Assembly: GCF_018618755.1 (NCBI RefSeq)
Contig: NZ_JACSMR010000006.1
Span: 98,422-162,421 of the forward strand
Direction of reading: 5' to 3'
Source: Exiguobacterium sp. s193
Lineage (GTDB): Bacteria; Bacillota; Bacilli; Exiguobacteriales; Exiguobacteriaceae
DNA: 64,000 nt
The notes under the pieces were generated by a model that saw only the letters and a program-made list of their open reading frames with translations, did not search any database and was not told the DNA's origin. The translations under genes were made by a program, and so were the position numbers. Positions 1 to 8,113 of this stretch are shown in pieces; the stretch's first letter is position 1, and every line of letters begins with the position of its first letter.

Positions 1-461
1 GATTTTAAATTAGAAACGTTTTCCCGCATCATCCACTCATAGCGTTTATTTTGCAAGTCTTCGAGTTTAAGTTTCAACTCCAGTGCTTCCCGTTCAAGTT
101 GCGTCAATTCCCGTTTCGTTTCAACAATCAACTCTTCGAAGAAACGGAACTGTTCACCGTAATGTTTGGATTCGATAGCGGCGCGTTCTGCAAGTTCCTG
201 CTCTTCAGCTTGTTTAGCGATTTCGACTTGGGCAAACCGCTTATCAGCTAGTTCTTTTGCTTCATCTTGTTTTTGTGTGAGTTCGCTTAGGAGTGACCGT
301 TGACGTTCGAGTAGCCGGTCGATTTCTTTTAAATCAGATTCGGTAATCCGGATATGACGGACTAATTTTTTAGCCGGGACTTCACCTTGCTCGGCTGCCT
401 TTTTGACTTCCGTCATCATTTGGTTAGCAAAATCATTGAGTTGGTCGAATACGTTCTTCAT
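1..461 (-). CDS. PspA/IM30 (LiaH-like) protein, 3' end outside window
   Basis: Reading the minus strand from ATG at 461 gives MKNVFDQLNDFANQMMTEVK and then a long, charged, Ala/Glu/Lys/Leu-rich coiled coil with no stop before the window edge, so the C-terminal part is missing. This is the look of the PspA/IM30/LiaH family: peripheral membrane proteins that form large oligomers and stabilise a damaged cytoplasmic membrane. A strong site (AAGGAGG) precedes the ATG. It follows a LiaI-like small membrane protein by 30 bases, which matches the liaI-liaH order in Bacillus. In that family expression is usually induced by cell-wall antibiotics through LiaRS; no lia regulator is in the window, so this regulation is inference. 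At least 153 residues are visible. Confidence 0.75.
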   Translation of the reverse strand, partial: MKNVFDQLNDFANQMMTEVKKAAEQGEVPAKKLVRHIRITESDLKEIDRLLERQRSLLSELTQKQDEAKELADKRFAQVEIAKQAEEQELAERAAIESKHYGEQFRFFEELIVETKRELTQLEREALELKLKLEDLQNKRYEWMMRENVSNLK

Positions 462-491
462 CGTGAATTCCTCCTTGAGTATAAGTAGCGA

Positions 492-872
492 TTAAAAGCG
501 TTTTTGATCGAGGTCTTTCCAATCTGCCTCAAAATGAGACGCGTTTGACCGACGACGGCGAGAAAATAAATCGTTTGGGTTCACACGTTCCATCTTCATC
601 CGCATGTAACCGATGTAGAGGGCAAGTGCTGCCGCGATACCGAATACCGCCCAAATGTTTGAAAGGGCTAAGCCGATTCCGACTGCTGCGAGTAAACCAA
701 AACCGATTTTTGCGATGACTTTTGTTGAACGGATAAACTTACTGATGGCGTAAAATGCAAGCAGTCCACCGAGCCCGAGTCCAATCATATGTGGGAGTGT
801 CCCGATGACGACTGCGAGAAGAGCGATACCAGCAAGTATCATCAAAGCCTGTTTGCCTTTTGATTGCTTCAT
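492..872 (-). CDS. LiaI/lmo0954-like small membrane protein
   Basis: A 126-residue protein with hydrophobic segments at about residues 8-27, 30-45 and 53-85 and a polar C-terminal tail containing a RRRRS cluster and acidic residues (FEADWKDLD). Length, membrane layout and position just upstream of a PspA/LiaH-like gene match LiaI of Bacillus and the Listeria lmo0954 family, which act as a membrane anchor for the PspA-like partner. The start ATG at 872 has the site AAAGGAGG about 8 bases upstream. The two genes are very likely one operon. Assignment rests on architecture and context; sequence identity to LiaI itself is low by eye. Confidence 0.65.
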   Translation of the reverse strand: MKQSKGKQALMILAGIALLAVVIGTLPHMIGLGLGGLLAFYAISKFIRSTKVIAKIGFGLLAAVGIGLALSNIWAVFGIAAALALYIGYMRMKMERVNPNDLFSRRRRSNASHFEADWKDLDQKRF

Positions 873-1057
873 GATGAAGCCTCCTTTTACTTGATACCTT
901 TATGATAAAGGATGGTGAGAAAAACGACGACGCCCCTCGGACCGTATTCGTCTCGGCCTTGAGGCGGAGTAGTAAGGTCTGACTTTATCACCTAACGGTT
1001 TTGAAGCGGCTATGTATGATAAAATACAAAGGAAGTTACTGGAGAGGAGTGAGGTTT

Positions 1058-1123
1058 ATGAATGTGCAAATCAACGTAAATCAAACACGTACTGGAGAAC
1101 AGGGAGGGGTTTCCCTCCCTTAA
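1058..1123 (+). CDS. Possible 21-residue leader ORF before rsgA
   Basis: ATG at 1058 is preceded by GGAGAGGAGTGAGG and opens a 21-codon frame (MNVQINVNQTRTGEQGGVSL, then P and TAA). Its last codons lie inside a perfect 8-bp inverted repeat with a 4-base loop (1101-1120). The ORF ends 18 bases before the TTG start of rsgA. It may be a translated leader that controls access to the rsgA start, or a chance ORF with a good ribosome site. No homologue is recognised. Confidence 0.3.
   Translation: MNVQINVNQTRTGEQGGVSLP
1101..1120 (+). promoter_or_regulatory. 8-bp perfect hairpin upstream of rsgA
   Basis: AGGGAGGG, a GTTT loop and CCCTCCCT form a GC-rich stem that ends 9 bases before the AGAGGAGG ribosome site of rsgA. 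There is no T-run after it, so it is not a classical terminator. It could modulate translation or act as a 5' mRNA stabiliser. Confidence 0.4.
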
Positions 1124-1141
1124 ATTAGAGGAGGAAACCAT

Positions 1142-2191
1142 TTGAACGAATGGGGTAAACCACCTGCACATGAGGCAGGAGAACATGAAAATTTAGGACG
1201 GATCACTGCAGTCTTTCAAAAACAGTATCGTGTCATGACGGCTGCTGGCGAGACGCTTAGTGAATTATCTGGAAAGATGCGCTTTGAGGCATTGACGAAA
1301 GCAGATCTTCCCGCAGTAGGGGATTGGATCATCCAGACAGAGCGAGAAGCGGGATTAGGACGGATTGAGCAAGTTCTTCCGCGGACCTCACAATTCTCAA
1401 GAAAAGCAGCAGGTACGGAAGCCGAAGAACAAATCATTTGTGCGAATGTTGACGTAGCGTTGCTCGTCATGGCATTCGGTCACGATTTTAATGTCCGGCG
1501 ACTTGAACGTTATTTAACGGTCGCCTGGGAAGCTGGCGTCAAGCCAATCATTGTGTTGACGAAACGAAGTCTGATGGAATCCGTCGAGTCAGAGTTGGCT
1601 GAGATTGAAGGGATTGCCTTCGGGACACCTTATTTTGCGATTGATTCGTTGACCGGTGACGGGTTAGAAAGTCTTCGGGAAGTTCTCGAACCACGTGAGA
1701 CGATTGTCCTTGTCGGTTCATCCGGTGTTGGGAAATCGACACTCGTTAATGCGTTAGCAGATGAACAGCTGATGGAAACAGGGGGCGTGCGAGAAGACGA
1801 TCAACGTGGACGTCATACGACGACGCACCGTGAACTCAAACGATTAGCGAATGGATTATTGCTCGTCGACACACCAGGTATGCGTGAACTGGGGCTATGG
1901 GACGGGAGTGACGGGCTGACTTCGACTTTTTCTGATATTGAGTCGCTTGCTGAAAACTGTCGTTTCCGGGATTGCCAACATGGTAATGAACCCGGGTGTC
2001 AAGTCCGCCAAGCATTGGAAGAAGGAAGTCTTCCGCACGAACGCTGGGAAAGTTATCTGAAGCTGCAACGGGAAATTGCCTATGCTGAACGGAAGCAAAG
2101 TGTAGCGCTACAAGCTGCCGAAAAAGAAAAATGGAAGAAAATTCAGAAAAACGCACAGGCACATACAAAATTAAAGTATCAAAAAAGATAA
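1142..2191 (+). CDS. rsgA: Ribosome small-subunit GTPase RsgA (long, second-type paralogue)
   Basis: A circularly permuted GTPase that assists late 30S ribosome maturation. Motif order is G4-G1-G3 as expected: LTKRS at 139-143, P-loop GSSGVGKST at 192-200, DTPG at 243-246. These follow an N-terminal OB-fold and precede the zinc cluster C273, C278, H280, C286. At 349 residues it is about 50 longer than the usual Bacillus YloQ and ends in a Lys-rich tail (KNAQAHTKLKYQKR), like the second RsgA found in many Bacillales; a housekeeping copy is probably elsewhere. G4 normally reads NKxD or TKxD; here Ser replaces the guanine-contacting Asp. The start is TTG with AGAGGAGG 6 bases upstream. It appears monocistronic and ends in a strong terminator. 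Confidence 0.88.
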   Translation: MNEWGKPPAHEAGEHENLGRITAVFQKQYRVMTAAGETLSELSGKMRFEALTKADLPAVGDWIIQTEREAGLGRIEQVLPRTSQFSRKAAGTEAEEQIICANVDVALLVMAFGHDFNVRRLERYLTVAWEAGVKPIIVLTKRSLMESVESELAEIEGIAFGTPYFAIDSLTGDGLESLREVLEPRETIVLVGSSGVGKSTLVNALADEQLMETGGVREDDQRGRHTTTHRELKRLANGLLLVDTPGMRELGLWDGSDGLTSTFSDIESLAENCRFRDCQHGNEPGCQVRQALEEGSLPHERWESYLKLQREIAYAERKQSVALQAAEKEKWKKIQKNAQAHTKLKYQKR

Positions 2192-2198
2192 GTAAACG

Positions 2199-2248
2199 AA
2201 ACGCCGATGTTCCCGTTCTTTACAGGGAATCATCAGCGTTTTTTTTTG
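2199..2248 (+). terminator. Rho-independent terminator after rsgA
   Basis: An imperfect inverted repeat (AACGCCGATGTTCCCG pairing with GGGAATCATCAGCGTT) is followed by a run of nine T. Confidence 0.85.
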
Positions 2249-2364
2249 TTCGCGGTAATTAGATACGCACGTGGTAGGCGCATGGACAAGTACCGTATTT
2301 CTTTTTAAGTTAGCATTCTTTTATCATCGTGCTAAAAATCATTTCGTGATGTGACTTCCATCAA

Positions 2365-4041
2365 TTACGCATCAAAGTCGATTTCGCCGGTCAATTCGTT
2401 TAAACGGCGTAAGTCAGCGCGTATTACCTCCGAATCAGAGGCACGTTGTTCCCGTAAAATCTTTGTTCCGACCGAATGGATTGTGAAGTCATCGGTCAAG
2501 GAAATCGTTCGATTTGATAAACGATCGGTAAAATACCGGTCATGGGAAACAAACAGCAACTCACCGGGAAAAACTTCGAGTGCCGCTTCGATTTGTTCCC
2601 GTGTCGCAAGATCAAGATAATTCGTCGGTTCGTCGAGGATGAGTAGATGCGCGCCGGAAAAATAGAGACGTAAAAAGGCGATCCGGCATTTCTCGCCCAT
2701 ACTCGCTTGAGCGATTGGCTTATGGACGGTCTCGCGTCGGAATAAAAAGCAGGCGAGTAGCGTCCGGGCATCTGTTTCCGAAATCTCACTCGTCTCAAGC
2801 AAGGCATCAAGTAGTGTACCGGTCTTCGGTAAGGTGGAGAGGACTTGAGAAAAATAGCCGATTTTTAAAGCCGGATGATGTGTGACAGTACCGGCAGTTG
2901 GTGACAATTCTCCGAGTAAAAGGCGTAACAACGTCGTTTTACCGGAACCATTTCGGCCAATCAACGCGATTCGGTCCCCTCGTTGAATGGAGAACGACAT
3001 CTCATGAAAGAGTTGCCGGTGCGGATAGTCGAATGAGAGAGCATCAACTGAAACGAGACGCTTCGCTAAAAAATCTTCTGCTTCGAACCTGACATGAATG
3101 GAGGATGGTGTTTCCGGTTTTTTGACTTGGTGTTCCAGTAGGCGTTCGAGCTGATTTTCTTTTGCTTTGACTTTTGTTGCATGTTTCGCAGCCTTTTTTT
3201 TCGCATACGGATCTCGTTCACTCGCACTAGCCGTCGCTTTTTGATGCCAATTTCGATATTGACCAATCATCCGGGTGAGTTCTTTTCGTGTTCGTTCTTG
3301 TTTCTCATATTGATGCCACTGTGCAGTCCGTTCTTGTTCCTTTAACGTACGGTAGATCTCATAGTTTCCTTCGTAACGCGCCGCTCCTGCTTCCGTCAAT
3401 TCAATGACGGCGTCAGCTGTCGCATCGATAAAGGCACGCTCATGCGAAACATAGAGCATCGTCGTCTTCGTTTGACGTGTCCACGCGACGAGCCACTCAA
3501 GTGTGTCTTCATCTAAATGGTTGGTCGGTTCATCAAGCAGGATGAAGTCCGGTTTCTTTAACAGTAGACATGCAAGTTGAATCCGGGTCTGTTCGCCGCC
3601 GCTCAGTGTGTTTAAAGGCTGAAACCAAAGAGACTGCTCGAGTTGAACTTCTTTCAGGACACGTCTCGCATCGGCTTCAAGCGTGAAGGCATCTGCGTCA
3701 ACGGCAGCTTGATAGTCGTCCACGGACTCAGTGGTCAAGGCACGTTCACGTAAGTCGTAACGGTTTACATCCGCCTGTTCGACGATTTGAATTGCTAAAT
3801 TTGTCGAGGGTTCGATTTGTTGAGCTAAGAGACCGATCCGCTCATACGTACGATGAATCGTCCCGGTCGTCGGGATGATTTCTTTTAAGATGGCGCGTAA
3901 GAGCGTCGTTTTTCCGACGCCGTTCGGCCCGACCAATGCGACGTGTTCACCGTCGCGGATCGAGAACGTGACATCGTGGAATAGACGTTGATCGGCAAAA
4001 TCGATTTGTAGATCGTGGATGGATAATACTTCAGTTGGCAT
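2365..4041 (-). CDS. ABC-F family ATPase, possible antibiotic ribosome-protection factor
   Basis: A soluble 558-residue protein with two ABC domains and no membrane segments. Walker A sites are GPNGVGKTT (38-46) and GRNGSGKTT; the first signature is LSGGEQ, and the second is degenerate (ASMGEK). Both Walker B motifs read LLDEPTN or ILDEPTN, as in ABC-F proteins. A basic linker between the domains (WHQKATASASERDPYAKKKA region) corresponds to the P-site tRNA-interaction arm that displaces ribosome-bound antibiotics in ARE ABC-F proteins. I chose ATG at 4041 (MPTEVLSIHD) because AGGGAGC stands 8 bases before it; the longer upstream frame runs through a terminator hairpin. The upstream leader peptide and terminator are typical of drug-inducible ABC-F genes (vmlR, lmo0919 types). 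The resistance spectrum cannot be read from the sequence, and a housekeeping translation role is possible. Confidence 0.8.
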   Translation of the reverse strand: MPTEVLSIHDLQIDFADQRLFHDVTFSIRDGEHVALVGPNGVGKTTLLRAILKEIIPTTGTIHRTYERIGLLAQQIEPSTNLAIQIVEQADVNRYDLRERALTTESVDDYQAAVDADAFTLEADARRVLKEVQLEQSLWFQPLNTLSGGEQTRIQLACLLLKKPDFILLDEPTNHLDEDTLEWLVAWTRQTKTTMLYVSHERAFIDATADAVIELTEAGAARYEGNYEIYRTLKEQERTAQWHQYEKQERTRKELTRMIGQYRNWHQKATASASERDPYAKKKAAKHATKVKAKENQLERLLEHQVKKPETPSSIHVRFEAEDFLAKRLVSVDALSFDYPHRQLFHEMSFSIQRGDRIALIGRNGSGKTTLLRLLLGELSPTAGTVTHHPALKIGYFSQVLSTLPKTGTLLDALLETSEISETDARTLLACFLFRRETVHKPIAQASMGEKCRIAFLRLYFSGAHLLILDEPTNYLDLATREQIEAALEVFPGELLFVSHDRYFTDRLSNRTISLTDDFTIHSVGTKILREQRASDSEVIRADLRRLNELTGEIDFDA

Positions 4042-4075
4042 AAGTTCAGCTCCCTTTGTTTCATTTCGGTTAAGA

Positions 4076-4115
4076 TGAAATGAAAACACACCATCCTGAG
4101 CGTACGGATGGTGTG
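4076..4115 (-). terminator. Attenuator terminator in the ABC-F leader
   Basis: On the minus strand CACACCATCC and GGATGGTGTG form a perfect 10-bp stem followed by TTTTCATTTC. It sits 34 bases before the ABC-F start codon and after a translated leader, so it is placed to stop transcription before the gene. Confidence 0.75.
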
Positions 4116-4156
4116 CGGGAGTGCAATTCAAAGAAGGTATCCACCTGAAATAGGGA

Positions 4157-4265
4157 AATACCGAAATTGAGCAGACTCGTAGCGTCAGTCATCCGCAAGC
4201 GATTGCGAAAGTGATGAGTTCATTCATCATTAGACGTTAGCGAGTGATTGCTTCATTTCGGTATT
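4157..4265 (-). promoter_or_regulatory. Structured 5' leader of the ABC-F gene
   Basis: An 11-bp long-range repeat pairs AATACCGAAAT (complement of 4255-4265, touching the leader peptide start) with ATTTCGGTATT (complement of 4157-4167). Between them are further short stems, such as CGCAA/TTGCG with a 4-base loop. The leader could switch between this fold and the terminator hairpin depending on where a ribosome stalls. Confidence 0.5.
4230..4256 (-). CDS. Leader peptide MKQSLANV upstream of ABC-F gene
   Basis: The minus strand carries AGGAGG (complement of 4269-4274), then 12 bases, then ATG AAG CAA TCA CTC GCT AAC GTC TAA. A second short frame (MMNELITFAIACG) starts at an ATG overlapping this stop (TAATG) and may be translationally coupled. 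Short peptides like these are the sensing element in ribosome-mediated attenuation of antibiotic-resistance genes. Translation is inferred from the ribosome site and context only. Confidence 0.5.
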   Translation of the reverse strand: MKQSLANV

Positions 4266-4313
4266 GTACCTCCTGTTCATAGACTATGTGTTCAGTCTAT
4301 CAAGTCACATCAA

Positions 4314-5033
4314 TCATGACAAGTACGAGTTGAGTAGTTCTTGGGCGGCAACCGTTTCCTCCGTTGTAGGCGGTAAAACTTCTTTTAACGCGTATTCAAG
4401 ACCGAGCGCCTCCCATTTGTAGACACCTAATTGATGATAGGGTAGGACTTCGATTCGTTCGACATTTCCGAGTGTTCGAATGAATTCACCCGTTTGACGT
4501 AAAAACGTTTCCGTCATCGTCACACCAGGCACAAGAACATGACGAATCCAGACGGGCACATTTCGTTCTGCGAGCAATTTTGCGAAAGCTAACGTATTGA
4601 CGTTACTGCGTCCGGTCAAAATCCGGCACGTTGCATCATCGATGTGTTTGATATCGAGTAAGACGAGATCTGTATACTCCAGGATTTGATCCAGGTTTTT
4701 CGGGACGACCGAACCTGCTGTATCGATGACGGTATGCAATCCGTTTCGTTTTGCTTCACGCAGTGAGGCTTCTAAAAACTCGGGTTGAGCCAATGGTTCG
4801 CCACCGGAGAAGGTGACCCCTCCACCGGTTGCTTCAAAGAAGGAACGATAGCTGTTCGCTTCTTTGATGATTTCTTCAGGGGTTACTTTTCGACCACAAC
4901 CGAATTCCCAGGTGTCCGCATTGTGGCAATATTGGCAGCGCAGCGGACAGCCTTGCGTGAAAACGATGAAGCGAATGCCAGGACCATCGACAGTCCCACA
5001 AGATTCGACAGAATGAACCGTCCCGTAAGTCAT
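4314..5033 (-). CDS. pflA: Pyruvate formate-lyase activating enzyme
   Basis: A radical SAM enzyme that makes the glycyl radical on PflB. The CX3CX2C cluster (GCPLRCQYCHNAD) binds the 4Fe-4S centre and TGGGVTFSGGEPL is the SAM-binding GGE motif. Length (239 residues) is typical. The frame can begin at TTG 5042, but only 1 base would separate it from GAAAGGA; ATG at 5033 (MTYGTVHSVESCG) has proper spacing and matches family N-termini. It lies 24 bases after pflB and is co-transcribed with it. Confidence 0.95.
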   Translation of the reverse strand: MTYGTVHSVESCGTVDGPGIRFIVFTQGCPLRCQYCHNADTWEFGCGRKVTPEEIIKEANSYRSFFEATGGGVTFSGGEPLAQPEFLEASLREAKRNGLHTVIDTAGSVVPKNLDQILEYTDLVLLDIKHIDDATCRILTGRSNVNTLAFAKLLAERNVPVWIRHVLVPGVTMTETFLRQTGEFIRTLGNVERIEVLPYHQLGVYKWEALGLEYALKEVLPPTTEETVAAQELLNSYLS

Positions 5034-5057
5034 AGTGATCAAGTCCTTTCAGTAAAG

Positions 5058-7307
5058 TTAAAGCGCACCGTGGAATGTCCGGTTGATGACATCGATTTGT
5101 TGTTCGCGTGTCAACTTAATGAAGTTGACGGCGTAACCCGATACACGAATCGTCAACTGGGGATAAAGTTCCGGATGCTCCATTGCATCAAGTAAAGTGG
5201 CACGGTCGAACACGTTGACGTTTAAGTGATGACCACGGGTAGTCGTGCCGCCCATGTAGCCGTCAAGTAGACCCACTGTATTGTTGATACGTGTTGTTTC
5301 ATCTTTTCCGAGTGCTTTTGGAACGATGGAGAACGTATAGGAAATGCCATCTAAAGCGTGCTCATAAGGTAATTTTCCGACAGAAGTCAACGCAGCGACA
5401 GCACCACGCGTGTCACGTCCATGCATCGGGTTTGCTCCTGGTGCGAACGGTTCGCCGGCGCGACGACCGTCGGGTGTATTCCCGGTTTTTTTACCGTACA
5501 CGACGTTTGACGTAATCGTCAGGACGGATTGGGTTGGTAAGGCTTCCCGGTACGTCGGATGTTTTCGGATTTTTTCCATGAACAGTTCGACGAGATCGAC
5601 GGCCATTTGATCAACACGGTCATCGTTATTTCCGAATTTCGGGAAGTCACCTTCAATTTTAAAGTCGACTGTAATTCCGTCCGTATCGCGGATTGGTGTG
5701 ACTTTGGCATAACGAATCGCTGAGAGACTGTCGGCGACAACGGATAACCCGGCAATTCCGCAAGCCATCGTCCGTAAAATTTCAGGATCATGGAGTGCCA
5801 TTTCAAGACGCTCATAGCTGTATTTGTCATGCATGAAGTGAATGACGTTCAGTGTGTTGACATAGAGTTCGGCTAACCAGTCCAATTGTTTATCGTATGC
5901 GGCCATGACAGTTTCGTAATCGAGCACGTCATCCAAAATTAAGTTCGCTGGAGGTGCGACCTGGATTTTAAGTTTCTCATCGACGCCACCGTTCAACGTG
6001 TAAAGTAAGGCTTTTGCTAAGTTCGCCCGTGCGCCGAAGAATTGCATTTGTTTACCGATTTTCATCGCTGAGACGCAACATGCGATCCCGTAATCATCAC
6101 CGTAAATCGGAAGCATCAAATCATCATTTTCATATTGGATTGAACTAGATAGGATTGACATTTTCGCACAAAATTCTTTGAAGCCACGTGGGAGTTTTGG
6201 TGACCATAACACGGTTAAGTTCGGCTCAGGTGCCGGACCGAGGTTGACGAGTGTCTGCAAGAAACGGAACGAACTTTTTGTGACGTTCGAGCGACCATCT
6301 TCACTCATGCCACCGATTGATTCCGTTACCCATGTCGGATCACCGGAAAAGAGTTCGTTGTAATCGGGTGTCCGAAGAAACTTGACGATGCGAAGTTTCA
6401 TCACGAAGTGGTCGACAAGTTCTTGTGCGCTCTCTTCTGTCAATCGACCCGTTTGCAAGTCACGCTCGATATAAATATCAAGGAAGGTCGAAACGCGGCC
6501 GAGTGACATGGCAGCTCCATTTTGTTCTTTAATCGCTGCGAGATAAGCAAGATAGACCCACTGGAATGCTTCTTGCGCCGTTTCAGCTGGTCGTGATACG
6601 TCACATCCATAACGTGTACCGAGCTCTGTCAGCTCGTGAAGGGCGCGGAGTTGTTCGTTCATCTCTTCGCGGTCACGAATCATCGCTTCCGATAAAAAGC
6701 CACCATGTGCTTTTAAATCGGCTTGTCGTGACGTGATGAGGTGAGCTGTTCCGTAAAGGGCGACCCGACGATAATCACCGATGATTCGTCCGCGACCATA
6801 CGCATCAGGAAGTCCTGTGATGATACCGGCTTTACGGGCGGCGCGCATTTCTGGTGTATAGGCGTCAAAAACACCTTGATTATGTGTTTTACGGTATTCG
6901 CTGAAGGTTTTTGTAATGGTTTCATCTGCTTCAAAACCATAAGCTGCTAACGCGTCATTGACCATACGAATACCACCGTTCGGATGAATCGAACGTTTGA
7001 ATGGATCATCTGTCTGCAAACCTACGATCTTTTCGAGTTCGGGGTTAAGATAGCCCGGACCGTGTGAAAGAATTGAAGATGGGGTCGAGGCATCTACATC
7101 ATAAACACCGCCACGGACCCGTTCTTCTTCTGTCAATTGCATGATTTGTTGCCATAATGTGTTTGTAGCATCGGTCGGACCGGCGAGAAACTGATCGTCT
7201 CCTGTGTATTCTGAACGATTACGTCGGATGAAATCGGCGACATCAATCTTCTCAACCCATGTTCCAGCTTCAAATCGTTGCCATGCTTCTGTTTTTTCAA
7301 GTAACAT
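5058..7307 (-). CDS. pflB: Formate C-acetyltransferase (pyruvate formate-lyase)
   Basis: This enzyme splits pyruvate with CoA into acetyl-CoA and formate under anaerobic conditions. The catalytic Cys pair is seen in [12 protein letters not shown] and the glycyl-radical loop in [13 protein letters not shown] near the C-terminus. The size (749 residues) fits PFL. AAGGAG is 5 bases from ATG 7310 and 8 bases from ATG 7307; I prefer 7307 ([12 protein letters not shown]). A GTG at 7316 overlaps the ribosome site and is unlikely. It is the first gene of the pflB-pflA operon, and a Rex-like operator about 100 bases upstream suggests control by the NADH/NAD+ ratio. Confidence 0.96.
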   Translation of the reverse strand: MLLEKTEAWQRFEAGTWVEKIDVADFIRRNRSEYTGDDQFLAGPTDATNTLWQQIMQLTEEERVRGGVYDVDASTPSSILSHGPGYLNPELEKIVGLQTDDPFKRSIHPNGGIRMVNDALAAYGFEADETITKTFSEYRKTHNQGVFDAYTPEMRAARKAGIITGLPDAYGRGRIIGDYRRVALYGTAHLITSRQADLKAHGGFLSEAMIRDREEMNEQLRALHELTELGTRYGCDVSRPAETAQEAFQWVYLAYLAAIKEQNGAAMSLGRVSTFLDIYIERDLQTGRLTEESAQELVDHFVMKLRIVKFLRTPDYNELFSGDPTWVTESIGGMSEDGRSNVTKSSFRFLQTLVNLGPAPEPNLTVLWSPKLPRGFKEFCAKMSILSSSIQYENDDLMLPIYGDDYGIACCVSAMKIGKQMQFFGARANLAKALLYTLNGGVDEKLKIQVAPPANLILDDVLDYETVMAAYDKQLDWLAELYVNTLNVIHFMHDKYSYERLEMALHDPEILRTMACGIAGLSVVADSLSAIRYAKVTPIRDTDGITVDFKIEGDFPKFGNNDDRVDQMAVDLVELFMEKIRKHPTYREALPTQSVLTITSNVVYGKKTGNTPDGRRAGEPFAPGANPMHGRDTRGAVAALTSVGKLPYEHALDGISYTFSIVPKALGKDETTRINNTVGLLDGYMGGTTTRGHHLNVNVFDRATLLDAMEHPELYPQLTIRVSGYAVNFIKLTREQQIDVINRTFHGAL

Positions 7308-7401
7308 CATCAACACTCCTTCATTTGTAAGGTCAGTGATTCTTGATACATCTCCTATGTGAATAGTGTAACAAACAATTGAGGTGAGAGGTTTTACGTA
7401 T

Positions 7402-7419
7402 ATGTGAATCTTTTAACAA
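7402..7419. promoter_or_regulatory. Rex-like operator upstream of pflB
   Basis: ATGTGAATCTTTTAACAA matches the Rex consensus TTGTGAAnnnnTTCACAA at 12 of 14 defined positions with exact spacing. Rex represses fermentation genes, pfl among them, when NAD+ is high. The rest of the 7308-7653 gap shows no ORF; a TTGACA at about 7611 precedes the plus-strand gene but has no good -10. Confidence 0.55.
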
Positions 7420-7653
7420 AATGAAAAGTGTTGCTATGACTTACTTCACAACTAGTTGTATCAGTTTGGGATAAGCTTAAAAAAACAGAAACAGACTGCT
7501 ATGTAAGACTTTTTTTGCAGCTGTATCACTGATTTTCGGGCAAGTGGATAGACACAGGAAGGTCTGTGAGAAAAGTCACGCTGCGCTACCTTGTATTTTT
7601 AGGACGTATCGTTGACAATGAAAAAGGGAATATAGACCGTGGAGGTGGAGTGA

Positions 7654-8085
7654 ATGGAGTTTTCGCCATTAAAAGACCAAGCAGATTATCGAACAGGGGA
7701 CTGGGTTTCCCTAAAAGTAACAACTGAAGGAACGGAACGGATTGGAATGATCACCGAGTTTGAAGACGATGGTTTTTGGCTCCGATTTGAAGATGATTTT
7801 GATTTCGAGGACTTTATCGGTTACGACCAGAAGTATCTCGCGCGGTTAGTTCGACGCCCGATTGATGTCAGAGCAACTTATCCTGCACTTGCTGATTTTG
7901 AAAAACTTGCTGTTGAGCTGCAAGATCGAATGGCGCAAGGTTTCGAAGTGTTACGTGCAGAGCAACAAAGTGAGTCGGAAATCGTTTTTCATATCCGGTT
8001 AATCGATTCCGGAAATGAGTATACGCAGACGTTACGCGGTATGAAAACTGAATCCGGCGACCGTTTTGAATATGTAACTGAATGA
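7654..8085 (+). CDS. Hypothetical acidic protein, 143 aa
   Basis: Not recognised. It is a soluble, strongly acidic protein (EFEDDGFWLRFEDDFDFEDF at about 49-68) with no membrane segment or signal peptide; the N-terminal half looks beta-rich and SH3- or Tudor-like (GDWVSLKVTTEGTERIGMI). ATG at 7654 has GGAGGTGGAG just upstream. It ends 28 bases before the DEAD-box helicase gene and is probably in the same operon, so a role in RNA metabolism is possible but unproven. Confidence 0.7.
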   Translation: MEFSPLKDQADYRTGDWVSLKVTTEGTERIGMITEFEDDGFWLRFEDDFDFEDFIGYDQKYLARLVRRPIDVRATYPALADFEKLAVELQDRMAQGFEVLRAEQQSESEIVFHIRLIDSGNEYTQTLRGMKTESGDRFEYVTE

Positions 8086-8113
8086 TTGACAAGAGAGTAG
8101 GAGAAGATACGTT

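Noticed and set aside
4042..4131. Longer N-terminus for the ABC-F protein
   Set aside because: It would be translated through the attenuator hairpin and has no ribosome site; ATG 4041 has a good one.
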